The translations under genes were made by a program, and so were the position numbers. From JAZKFT01 sp043760535 (GTDB lineage: Bacteria; Bacteroidota; Bacteroidia; Chitinophagales; Chitinophagaceae): a stretch of 37,770 nucleotides of DNA. Below the pieces are notes generated by a model, which searched no databases, was not told the origin of the DNA, and was given only the letters and a program-made list of their open reading frames with translations. The DNA is taken from NCBI GenBank assembly GCA_043760535.1, contig JAYUOV010000163.1, positions 1-37,770 on the forward strand, in the 5' to 3' direction. Shown here piece after piece: positions 15,769 through 24,385 of this stretch (within the stretch, counting starts at the first letter, position 1; every line of letters begins with the position of its first letter).

Positions 15769-18700
15769 ATGAGGAAAATTGTATGCTTGCTTACGGCCAT
15801 CATTGGCTTGGCGCTTACATCCTGGGCTCAGCCCAGTGTTACACTTTCCGGAAAAGTGACCGATTCAAAAGACGGCACCGGAATTTCAGGTGTGTCTATT
15901 ACCGCAAAAGGTGGTAAAGTAGGCGTTAAAACAGACGTATCCGGAGCATACAGCATTACTGTACCATCGGGCAAAACCGTTTTAATTTTTTCTTATATAG
16001 GGTACCAAACCGAAGAACGTGCTATTGGCAAAATGCTCAACCTAGATGTAGCATTAAAAAATTCTTCAAACGATCTTAGCGAAGTAGTTGTAACAGGTTA
16101 TGGCAACCGTAAGAAAAGTGAATTTGCGGGTGCTGTTTCCAAAGTGCCCTCTAAGCAAATAGAGCAGGTGCCTGTAGCTTCTTTCGAACAAATTTTACAG
16201 GGTCGTGCTCCTGGTTTATACATCGCATCAGGTTCAGGGCAGCCTGGTACCGCAGCAAGAGTAAACATCAGGGGTGTAGGATCTATTTCCGGGGGTAGCG
16301 ATCCGCTCTATGTACTGGATGGCATTCCTATTGAGGGAGGAGTATTTAGAAGTTTAAACCCGAACGATTTCGAATCGGTAGATGTATTAAAAGATGCTGC
16401 AGGTGCGGGTTTGTATGGCTCAAGAGGTGCGAATGGTGTAATTGTAATTACTTCTAAAAAAGGTAAAACAAACGGTAAAACAGTATTTCAGTACAGAGGC
16501 CAGGGTGGTGTTTCAGACGCACCTAACCAAAGTAATTTAGAGCTGATGAACACTGCCCAGCGCTTAGAGTACGAAGAGAAATTTCTTGGACCAGCCTTAC
16601 TAAGTCCTACTGCACTTAGTGGCTATCCGGGTTGGGATTACAGCTTAAACAATCCAAGATATCAAACATTATCTGCTACACAGAGAGCCGCAGAAGCATT
16701 ATTACTCGATTCTGTTAAAGCCATCAATACCAATTGGCCAGACCTTTTCTTTAGAAGAGGAACTTTTAAACAACATGAGTTAAATGCAAGCGGTGGTACG
16801 CAAAATTTAAGTTTTTACACATCGCTTTCTGTCTATCAGCAAGAAGGTACCGTTATTCGTTCTAATCTTGATAGATACACTTTTAGGGCTAACCTCGATT
16901 ATAAAACAGAAAAACTAACTGTATCTGTTCGCTCTGCTGCAGGTTGGAGTTCGCAAAGTAACATCGAATCTGAAGGTGGCGTATTTTTAGCTAATCCAAT
17001 AGCAGCTGCGTACCTTGAATTGCCATACAGAAGGTTAAGTGCTCCAGGCAGTACGCTTAACGATGTAGGAGGTGGTAGAACCGGCCCTAATGCATACGAC
17101 CGCCTTTTTACAACTACAAGTGTTCAAAATCAGTTTAAAGGAACCCTTGGTATTACGGCCGTTTATAAAATTGGAGCAGGTTTTGGATTAAGAAGTACAA
17201 ACGGTATTGACTGGAGAACTAACAACGGAAGCCGTTTTGTAGATCCTAATTCTTTTGTAGGCCGTGGTGCTGCACCAAATAATCAAGGTTCATACAGTGA
17301 AAATAATTTAGAAAATCTGCAATTGATTTCTACTTCTGGTATTACCTATTCTAAAACATTTGGTACTAAGCACTCCGTTAATGCACAGGCTATGATGGAG
17401 GTTATTAGAAACCGTTTCCGTTCTAACAGCGGCGTTGGGTATGGTTTAAATACAAGGTTGCCTAATACACCGGCTGCTATTACACAGGGAACCGCTACCA
17501 ATAACTTTATTGGAAATTTTAGTGGTGGAAAAACCCTGAATGGTATCTTCTCAACATTTGCTATTGCCGATTACACTTACGACAAGCGTTTTTCAGTAAC
17601 TGCAAGTCTAAGAAGAGATGCCCCATCTCAAGTGCCGGCACAAAACCGGGAAAATATTTTTTGGACAGTAGGGGGTACTTGGAATGTAATTGCCGAGAAA
17701 TTTATGGAAAAACAGAATTTTTTATCTGATTTAAGAGTTAGGGCTAGTTATGGTGAGGCTGGTAATATTAATGGTTTTGGTTCAGATTTTGGTTATCTTA
17801 GCACCTACGGAGCTGGAGGTTATGCTGGTATTCCCGGGGTAGTACCAACATCTCCTGGTAATCCGGAATACAAACTGGAGAGCCAAGTAATTAGTAACAT
17901 TGGTGTTGATTTTGCATTTTTAAGAAACAGGATACGTGGTACAGTAGAGGTGTACAAGAAAACTTCACAAAATTTATTTGCCAACCAAAACATCTCACGT
18001 CAAACAGGTTTTACAGGTTACAGTGTTAACGCCGGTGAGTTGTACAATAAAGGCGTAGAGTTTTCTCTAACAGGTGATGTTTTTGCCAAAAATGATGTGT
18101 TGGTTACAATTGGTGTAAATGGTGCATTTAACCAAAATAAAGTTACCAGCCTTGGCGCCTTAACCGAAATTCCTCAGGGAACCAGTATTATTCGTGTAGG
18201 ATTGCCGCTTGGTTCTCATTTTCAAGTAGGTTGGGTAGGTGTAGATCCTGCTAACGGAAATCCTATTTATCAGGATGTTAATGGTAACCCAACAAGTTCA
18301 TTTTCTGCAGCTAATAACCGTGCCGATTTTGGCACTTTTTTACCCAAATTTACTGGCGGTGCTAATTTAGATGTACAATACAAAGGCTTTGATTTAGGTA
18401 TATTGTTAAGTACAGCACAGGGTGTTCAACGTTTTAACAACGAGAAATTTTTCTACGAAACCACGAACTCAAATTTCCAGTTTAATAAAAGGGTAGAAAT
18501 GCTAACACAAACCTGGACAAAAGCAAACGATGTTACTAATTATCAAAGAATCGGTACTCAACGCCAGTTTACCAGCAAAGACATTCAGGATGCTTCTTTT
18601 GTAAGGTTTAGAAATTTACAGGTTGGTTACACATTTAATACTAAAAATTCGAAACTTATTAGAGGATTCCGGTTCTGGGGTCAGGCACAAAACCTGTTTA

Positions 18701-18807
18701 CCTGGACTAAATGGCAGGGTTTTGATCCAGAAGAAAGCAACAATATTGCTTCTTATGAGTTCCCAAATCCAAGAACTTATACATTTGGTTTGGACATAAA
18801 TTTCTAA
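15769..18807 (+). CDS. SusC/RagA-family TonB-linked outer membrane protein (SusC2)
   Basis: 1012 residues. Signal peptide MRKIVCLLTAIIGLALTSWA; regulatory-like domain from VTLSGKVTDSKDGTGISGVS to about residue 100; TonB-box-like LSEVVVTGYGNRKKSEFAGAVSK; plug with the PLYVLDGI signature at 179-186 and VDVLKDAAGAGLYGSRGANG; barrel ending TFGLDINF. It is the SusC partner of the lipoprotein 61 bases downstream. It is clearly a paralogue of SusC1 and SusC3 but is well diverged from both, so the three pairs probably handle different ligands and are not a recent tandem copy. No enzyme or regulator gene is next to it. Confidence 0.95.
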   Translation: MRKIVCLLTAIIGLALTSWAQPSVTLSGKVTDSKDGTGISGVSITAKGGKVGVKTDVSGAYSITVPSGKTVLIFSYIGYQTEERAIGKMLNLDVALKNSSNDLSEVVVTGYGNRKKSEFAGAVSKVPSKQIEQVPVASFEQILQGRAPGLYIASGSGQPGTAARVNIRGVGSISGGSDPLYVLDGIPIEGGVFRSLNPNDFESVDVLKDAAGAGLYGSRGANGVIVITSKKGKTNGKTVFQYRGQGGVSDAPNQSNLELMNTAQRLEYEEKFLGPALLSPTALSGYPGWDYSLNNPRYQTLSATQRAAEALLLDSVKAINTNWPDLFFRRGTFKQHELNASGGTQNLSFYTSLSVYQQEGTVIRSNLDRYTFRANLDYKTEKLTVSVRSAAGWSSQSNIESEGGVFLANPIAAAYLELPYRRLSAPGSTLNDVGGGRTGPNAYDRLFTTTSVQNQFKGTLGITAVYKIGAGFGLRSTNGIDWRTNNGSRFVDPNSFVGRGAAPNNQGSYSENNLENLQLISTSGITYSKTFGTKHSVNAQAMMEVIRNRFRSNSGVGYGLNTRLPNTPAAITQGTATNNFIGNFSGGKTLNGIFSTFAIADYTYDKRFSVTASLRRDAPSQVPAQNRENIFWTVGGTWNVIAEKFMEKQNFLSDLRVRASYGEAGNINGFGSDFGYLSTYGAGGYAGIPGVVPTSPGNPEYKLESQVISNIGVDFAFLRNRIRGTVEVYKKTSQNLFANQNISRQTGFTGYSVNAGELYNKGVEFSLTGDVFAKNDVLVTIGVNGAFNQNKVTSLGALTEIPQGTSIIRVGLPLGSHFQVGWVGVDPANGNPIYQDVNGNPTSSFSAANNRADFGTFLPKFTGGANLDVQYKGFDLGILLSTAQGVQRFNNEKFFYETTNSNFQFNKRVEMLTQTWTKANDVTNYQRIGTQRQFTSKDIQDASFVRFRNLQVGYTFNTKNSKLIRGFRFWGQAQNLFTWTKWQGFDPEESNNIASYEFPNPRTYTFGLDINF

Positions 18808-18868
18808 AACCGGATTTTAACATTGCATTTACTGGTTAATTTAATCAGACACTCAAAAATTTATAAAA

Positions 18869-20305
18869 ATGAAAAAAATAATCTTTGGATTACTATTCGT
18901 AGCATCTCTTGGTGCATGCGAAAAGAAGATTGTAGATCTGCAACCTATTGACCTTATACCCTCTGACAAGGCTTTGCAAAACATGTCGGATGTACAAAAT
19001 GCGGTTTTTGGTGTATATGGAACATGGTCTGCAAGAAGAAGTGTTTATATTTCTTCGATTATATCAGACGAAGTACGTTTGGGTACAGGTACAGAATATC
19101 GCAACGTTGGTAATATTCTATTTAACTGGCAGCATGTATCAGACTCCCAGGATTGGAGAGATGGAGAAACAGGCGGCGTTTGGACGAATCTTTATGCAGT
19201 AATAGACAGGGCAAACAGGACATTGGAATTAATGGTAGCAGTTCCTGCTGTTAATGCTACTGAAGTGGCTTTAAAAGTACAGTTACGAGGAGAATTACTG
19301 GCACTCAGAGCTTATGCTCATTTGGAATTATTAAAGGTATATGGAGCTGCAACAGTTTACGATCCGGCAGCATTAGGTGTAACTGTAATGACTAAATATG
19401 TTGTATCACCAGGTACATTTACATCTACAAGGAATACGTATGCTCAGGTAATGACTGCCGTTAATGCAGATCTTACAGAGGCAAGAACATTATTACCTAC
19501 CTCCTTTATAGACATAGGCAGGGTAACAAGAAATGCTGTAATAGGTATGCAGGTAAAAGCAGCATTGTTTAGTGGGCAATGGCAAAATGCTGTTGACAGA
19601 GCTACAGAAATACTTGCCTTGCAACCAATTTCTACTGCTGTAGCATACACTAACCTTTGGGTAACCCGTACGCTTCCATCTAACCAAACAAGCGAAATAT
19701 TATGGAAATTAAATATCCAACAGTCTAACTTAGGTGCCAACATAGGAAATTTATGGCAGGATAACGCACCTACAAATGCAGTTCAGGCATCACCGGCAGA
19801 AAAGCTGATGAACACTTTCGACAGGGTAAATGATGTACGTTTCGCTACGTTTTTTAGAACAGCCCCAAGAAACCTGATAAATAAATATGGTAGCTCAACT
19901 GTTACATCTGAAAATTATCAGTACGATATTAAAGTATTGCGTAGTTCAGATATTCTGTTAGCCCGTGCCGAGGCTTATGCAGAATTGAATAACCTGCCGC
20001 TTGCCAATGCTGATTTGAATACTTTAAGGGCGGCAAGGATTACTGGCTATGTAGCAGTAAATATTACTGATAGAGCTGCTTTGATTACTGCAATAATTAC
20101 AGAGCGTTATAAAGAATTGTGCTACGAAGGAAATAGATATTTTGACCTGAAGCGCAGAGGATTGCCTATTGTACGTGATCTTTCCGATGTGTCCAATATA
20201 GCAACAATCCAAACTTTGCTGCCTACAAACGACAAATTCATCTTGCCAATACCCCAGCAGGAAAGGTTAGGAAACCCAACTTTACAACAGAATAAAGGTT
20301 ACTAA
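18869..20305 (+). CDS. SusD/RagB-family nutrient-binding outer membrane lipoprotein (SusD2)
   Basis: 478 residues with lipoprotein signal MKKIIFGLLFVASLGAC (Cys17). SusD features are the early region MSDVQNAVFGVYGTWSARRS, the helical motif LRGELLALRAYAHLELLKVYGAATVY, and the C-terminal RSSDILLARAEAYAELNNLPLANADLNTLRAARI ... ITERYKELCYEGNRYFDLKRRGL, ending LQQNKGY. It pairs with SusC2 (61-base gap). A strong terminator lies 25 bases after the stop. Confidence 0.95.
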   Translation: MKKIIFGLLFVASLGACEKKIVDLQPIDLIPSDKALQNMSDVQNAVFGVYGTWSARRSVYISSIISDEVRLGTGTEYRNVGNILFNWQHVSDSQDWRDGETGGVWTNLYAVIDRANRTLELMVAVPAVNATEVALKVQLRGELLALRAYAHLELLKVYGAATVYDPAALGVTVMTKYVVSPGTFTSTRNTYAQVMTAVNADLTEARTLLPTSFIDIGRVTRNAVIGMQVKAALFSGQWQNAVDRATEILALQPISTAVAYTNLWVTRTLPSNQTSEILWKLNIQQSNLGANIGNLWQDNAPTNAVQASPAEKLMNTFDRVNDVRFATFFRTAPRNLINKYGSSTVTSENYQYDIKVLRSSDILLARAEAYAELNNLPLANADLNTLRAARITGYVAVNITDRAALITAIITERYKELCYEGNRYFDLKRRGLPIVRDLSDVSNIATIQTLLPTNDKFILPIPQQERLGNPTLQQNKGY

Positions 20306-20323
20306 AATATTATTTAAAGTTAT

Positions 20324-20361
20324 AAAAAAGGCTGTCTCAAATATATGAGGCAGCCTTTTTT
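20324..20361 (+). terminator. Rho-independent terminator after SusD2
   Basis: Ten-base-pair stem GGCTGTCTCA / TGAGGCAGCC (one G-U) with loop AATATA, preceded by A's and followed by TTTTTTAT. Confidence 0.85.
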
Positions 20362-20382
20362 ATACCCCATTATAAAATCCCT

Positions 20383-20417
20383 AAAAAAAAGCCAGGCTTA
20401 AAGCCCGACTTTTTTTA
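20383..20417 (-). terminator. Duplicated copy of the acyl-CoA dehydrogenase terminator
   Basis: Read on the minus strand, AAGTCGGGCTT and AAGCCTGGCTT pair along their length if G-U pairs are allowed, and a T run follows. The copy downstream of the real gene is at 26343-26376. It now follows only a gene fragment. Confidence 0.55.
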
Positions 20418-20841
20418 TTATTCCACCCTCTCAAATCTTTGGTTATTTAAAAGCAGTACTTGTTTTCAGCAATCAGCTTTGTAGTAATTCTGCGGCGGGC
20501 ATCTTTAGCGTTAAAGGGCTCTGCTTTGGTAAAGCGTTTCAGGCCCAGTAGCATCATGCGATGTTCATCGCCATCGGCAAATGCGTTGATGGCTTCTTTG
20601 CCGGCTTTGTTTACTTTGTCCAAAGCATCGTTTAGATACACCCGCATCATATCGGTTTGTTCTGTGTATGCTGCTTCACCTACTTTATCTACCTGTTTCA
20701 TTACCCTTAGCAGGCAGCTTTCGGCCACGTAGGTTTCTATGGCCATATCGGCAATATTCATTAGTACTTCCTGTTCGCCTTCTATCTTCATCATCAGCTT
20801 TTGCACTGCTGCTCCGGCCACCGTCAGGATGGCCTTTTTCA
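20390..20841. repeat. Direct repeat, left copy (right copy 26346-26800)
   Basis: About 450 bases, including the terminator and the last ~130 codons of the acyl-CoA dehydrogenase gene, are present here and at 26346-26800 in the same orientation. The two copies enclose the SusC3/SusD3 unit. Confidence 0.9.
20447..20841 (-). pseudogene. Partial copy of the acyl-CoA dehydrogenase gene (C-terminal ~130 codons)
   Basis: The minus strand encodes the last ~130 residues of the acyl-CoA dehydrogenase at 26406-28199, from KKAILTVAGAAVQKLMMKIEGE to LIAENKYCF. It has a few substitutions (for example T for M in ILMVAGAA, H for Q in DGDEQR, T for A in AAYAEQ and RIATK). The catalytic domains are absent. 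Its 5' end is fused at ~20831-20841 to antisense SusC sequence, so the first ~25 residues of the open frame (up to 20923) are not acyl-CoA dehydrogenase. With no proper start and no active site it is a gene fragment, not a working enzyme. I count about 17 base differences from the intact copy over ~405 bases, most of them synonymous. Confidence 0.92.
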
Positions 20842-21050
20842 GTACGAATATGGCAGAATTAGGCCAGTTGGCCGGTATTCGCAAATGATGTGTATGGTGA
20901 GAGCTGCTGTAAATCAACTGCAATTAGGGTATAAGGAACGTTGGCAAAACCTAGAGATGTTGCTATAGCTCCTAGGCCGTTTAATGGATTGGCAGATTTT
21001 AGCAGCGTGGGTTGGGGTCCTGGTTCTAGGCATTTGTATAAAAATTATTA
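20831..21050 (+). pseudogene. Decayed SusC fragment fused to the acyl-CoA dehydrogenase copy
   Basis: Plus-strand translation gives FQYEYGRIRPVGRYSQMM, then AAVNQLQLGYKERWQ; after a one-base deletion it continues KPRDVAIAPRPFNGLADFSSVGWGPGSRHLYK. This matches SusC1 residues ~863-934 (FQYEYGRTRVDGQYQQMM ... RYLFK) piece by piece. The join to the dehydrogenase copy falls in GGCCTTTTTCA (20831-20841). The stretch GGCTTTTTTCA occurs both in SusC1 (12869-12879) and in the intact dehydrogenase gene (26790-26800), so the join sits in an 11-base microhomology. Confidence 0.88.
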
Positions 21051-21132
21051 CCTTTTTAAATAAAAAATTAAATGATTCACTGTATTCATTTATTAAAAGA
21101 TATAGTTTAATGCAGCAGGTTATATTATATCA

Positions 21133-21163
21133 TTGTCAATAGCTTAACTAAATCTTAACTTTA
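21133..21163 (+). promoter_or_regulatory. Probable Bacteroidota-type promoter of SusC3
   Basis: TTG at 21133-21135 and TAACTTTA at 21156-21163, separated by 20 bases, fit the -33 TTG / -7 TAnnTTTG pattern of Bacteroidota with one mismatch. It lies 55 bases before the SusC3 ATG, after the SusC remnant. Confidence 0.45.
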
Positions 21164-21217
21164 ATTAAACATTTAAAAAAGGGTCTTAAAATTTCATTAT
21201 TCATCTAAAACAATCTT

Positions 21218-24200
21218 ATGAGGAAATTCTTCACAACATGTATCATGTTGTTTGCAATGGTAATTACCGGGGTAGCACAAAATAAGACGCTAACTGGTAA
21301 GGTTACAGATGTAAAAGGTGCACCTTTATCTGGTGCAACTATTACAGTAAAAGGAAGCACTATGGGCACCTCCACAGATCAAAGTGGTAATTTCAGTATC
21401 TCTTTAGCAAATAATGCAAAGAGAATTGTTGTATCGAGTATTGGCTATGCAACCCAGGAGGTAACCTTTGGTACTGGCACTCAAATATCGGTAGCACTAA
21501 AAACTGAAGAGGCATCTCTACAAGAGGTTGTGGTTACTGGTTTAGGTACTGCCACAAATAGGAAAAAAGTTGCTATTTCTGTGGAATCTATTTCAGCAAA
21601 AGATTTGCCACCAGTTCCAACTGCTTCAATTGATAGGGCGCTTGTGGGTCGAATTCCTGGTGCTACTATTCAAAGTACTAGCGGCCAACCGGGCCAGCAA
21701 GCAGCAATATTGCTGCGTGGTATTAACACTTTAGGTTCAACTCAACCTTTGATTTTAGTAGATGGTGTTCAAATTAATGCTGGTGGAAACTTTAATGGAA
21801 GTGGCACTAACACTAGTAGCCGTTTGAGCGATTTAGATTTAAGCAATGTTGAGCGTATTGAGGTGGTGCAAGGTGCAGCCGCTGGTACATTATATGGTGC
21901 ACAAGGGGCAAATGGTGTTATTCAAGTTTTTACTAAGAAAGGTAGCCGTGGTACAAAACCGTCTATAACATTTAATCACTCTACAAGCTTTGACAACGCA
22001 CTTAGAGGAAATCTAAAGTTGGCACAAAACCATTTTTTAGCTACAAATTCAGCTGGGTTCATTGTTGATGGAGCTAATAACTTAATGGTCCCCAATACTT
22101 TCGGTGTTTTCCCTGATCCTGTTAGCATATTTAATGCAACTACTAAAAACGACAAACCCTATTTGGAAGGTCGTGTAAATAATCTTGATGGTATTTTTCG
22201 TCAGGCTACTTCTATGACGAATAGTGTAGGCATAGCTGGTGGTATGCAAGGGGTTGATTACTCTTTCAATCTTTCTAATGCAAGCCAGGAAAGTGTTGTT
22301 TTTGGACGCAACAACAGAACCAATTTAACTGCCAATATTGGTGTTGAATTAGCAAAAGGTTTAAAATTTAGAACAACAACTCAGCTAGTTTATTCAGATA
22401 ATAATACAGGTGGCATTAGTGGACAGAACAATGTATCTAGTGCAATTGGTGCTGCGAACCTAACTAGGCAGTATATAGATTTAAAAAAGAGAAACTCTTT
22501 TGGTAACCTAACTGCTAATCCTGCCGGAGACAATAGTGTGAATCCGTTTTTCACCTTTGATCAGCGAGTATATGACGCAACTACAACTAGGATCGTACAA
22601 AGTGCCAATTTGAACTACAAACCTATAAAATTTGTAGAATTGGATTACAAGTATGGTATTGATAATACGATGTACAATTATGAAGATTTCATCAATAACC
22701 AAACTAAATTGTTACCAGCAAGTGGTAGAGGTAATGCAGGTATCGACCCAATTAATGGTAGAATATTGCGTTTAAATGACCGGGAAACTTGGCAGAACTC
22801 TTTGTTATCTTTATTCATAAGAACCGACTTTGAAGATGATTTCAAAATTTCGATACCGTTGACTACAACTACGCAAATCAGTTATGATTGGCGTAAAAAT
22901 AATTTTCATCGTGATCGTCTTCAAGGAACTGGTCTTCCGTCTTTCCCACCTACAAATATGACAACAGCGCAATCTAAAGATGCAACAGATTTTCAGCAAA
23001 ATTTTGTAACATTCGGATACTTAGTTAATCAACGTTTTGATTATGGCTCTTTATTTGGTGTTTCTGGTGGCTTCCGTGCAGACTATGCCTCAACTTTTGG
23101 CGAAGCCAATACTGCCTTTTTCTTTCCACGTGCAGATGCTTATGTAAATATCGGGGAGCTGTTTAAATCAAAAACAATTTCATCTTTCAAACTTCGTACT
23201 GCATACGGAGAGGCGGGCATACAGCCTGGTGCATACGATAGGCAAGTAACATTAAGTGCCGCAAATATTGGTCAGGGAGGCACTTTGTTTGTACCAGGCA
23301 CATCTCCAAATTCTGCACTTAGGGTTGAACGTAGCAAAGAACTTGAAATAGGTACTGATTTAGTATTGTTACCCAATAAAAATCCTACTGGTATATTTTT
23401 CAAGCGTATAGCGCTTAATGTAACGTATTGGACGAGAAAAGGAGTGGATGTAATTAGGGGAATCGATGTTTCTCCATCATCGGGCATCGGTTCTGTACTA
23501 ACAAATTCTATCAACTTGAAGTCTAATGGATGGCAGGGAAGTTTGAATATGAACGTACTTGAAACCAAAAACTTTACTTACGATCTAGGTGTTAATTTCG
23601 GGCGTCAGCAAACTGAGGTTACAAAAATTGCCAATGGAAAAGACATTGTAATTGGTGGAAGTGGAAGTGGGCAATTTGTACTTCGTGAGGGTGTGCCCGT
23701 AGGAGCATTTTTTGGTCGTCAGCCCCTCTCCAGCGTTACCCAAACAGACTCAAAAGGAACCGTAATTATACCTGAGGCTCAACAGCCTAATTTTGAAATT
23801 GTGAATGGTATGGTGGTAAATAAAACTAGCAAAGCCGTATCTTTTACCAATGAACAGGTGTTCTTAGGCGATCCAACGCCAAAGTTTAATATGACATTTC
23901 TCAATACATTCTCGTTATTCAAACGCTTTGATGTATTTGTTCAGTTAGATTGGTTTCATGGAAACAAAATTTATAACCAAAGCAGACAATGGTTATATAG
24001 GGACCAACAACATGAAGATTTTGATAAACCCATTACTGTTAATGGCGAAACCGGAGCATTCGTAGCCTATTATAATAGTTTGTATCTAACTAACAATAAC
24101 AATGGATATTTTGTAGAGTCTGGTTCTTTTTTGAGAGTTAGAGACATTACTTTAACGTACAACTTAAACACGACCAAAATTAAATTCCTGAAGAATGCCA

Positions 24201-24361
24201 GAGTTTTTGTAAGTGGACGCAACCTTGCTACGATTACTAACTACACTGGTATGGATCCTGAAGCTGCTGCAGCCTTCAACGATCCTTTAAATAGAGGGCT
24301 TGATTTAAATGTGTTTCCCAACGTTAAGAGTTTTCAGGCAGGACTAACTATTGGTTTCTAA
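21218..24361 (+). CDS. SusC/RagA-family TonB-linked outer membrane protein (SusC3)
   Basis: 1047 residues. Signal peptide MRKFFTTCIMLFAMVITGVA; regulatory-like domain KTLTGKVTDVKGAPLSGATITV onward; TonB-box-like LQEVVVTGLGTATNRKKVAIS; plug with PLILVDGV at 177-184, a variant of the SusC signature, and ERIEVVQGAAAGTLYGAQGANGVIQVF; barrel ending SFQAGLTIGF. The plug signature PLILVDGV and VVQGAAAGTLYG differ from the PLYVVDGI and LKDAAAASIYG forms of SusC1/2, so it belongs to another SusC subgroup. SusD3 follows 24 bases later. The unit is bracketed by the ~450-base direct repeat, and no enzyme gene is adjacent. Confidence 0.95.
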   Translation: MRKFFTTCIMLFAMVITGVAQNKTLTGKVTDVKGAPLSGATITVKGSTMGTSTDQSGNFSISLANNAKRIVVSSIGYATQEVTFGTGTQISVALKTEEASLQEVVVTGLGTATNRKKVAISVESISAKDLPPVPTASIDRALVGRIPGATIQSTSGQPGQQAAILLRGINTLGSTQPLILVDGVQINAGGNFNGSGTNTSSRLSDLDLSNVERIEVVQGAAAGTLYGAQGANGVIQVFTKKGSRGTKPSITFNHSTSFDNALRGNLKLAQNHFLATNSAGFIVDGANNLMVPNTFGVFPDPVSIFNATTKNDKPYLEGRVNNLDGIFRQATSMTNSVGIAGGMQGVDYSFNLSNASQESVVFGRNNRTNLTANIGVELAKGLKFRTTTQLVYSDNNTGGISGQNNVSSAIGAANLTRQYIDLKKRNSFGNLTANPAGDNSVNPFFTFDQRVYDATTTRIVQSANLNYKPIKFVELDYKYGIDNTMYNYEDFINNQTKLLPASGRGNAGIDPINGRILRLNDRETWQNSLLSLFIRTDFEDDFKISIPLTTTTQISYDWRKNNFHRDRLQGTGLPSFPPTNMTTAQSKDATDFQQNFVTFGYLVNQRFDYGSLFGVSGGFRADYASTFGEANTAFFFPRADAYVNIGELFKSKTISSFKLRTAYGEAGIQPGAYDRQVTLSAANIGQGGTLFVPGTSPNSALRVERSKELEIGTDLVLLPNKNPTGIFFKRIALNVTYWTRKGVDVIRGIDVSPSSGIGSVLTNSINLKSNGWQGSLNMNVLETKNFTYDLGVNFGRQQTEVTKIANGKDIVIGGSGSGQFVLREGVPVGAFFGRQPLSSVTQTDSKGTVIIPEAQQPNFEIVNGMVVNKTSKAVSFTNEQVFLGDPTPKFNMTFLNTFSLFKRFDVFVQLDWFHGNKIYNQSRQWLYRDQQHEDFDKPITVNGETGAFVAYYNSLYLTNNNNGYFVESGSFLRVRDITLTYNLNTTKIKFLKNARVFVSGRNLATITNYTGMDPEAAAAFNDPLNRGLDLNVFPNVKSFQAGLTIGF

Positions 24362-24385
24362 TTTTTTATTTAAAATTAATCGACA

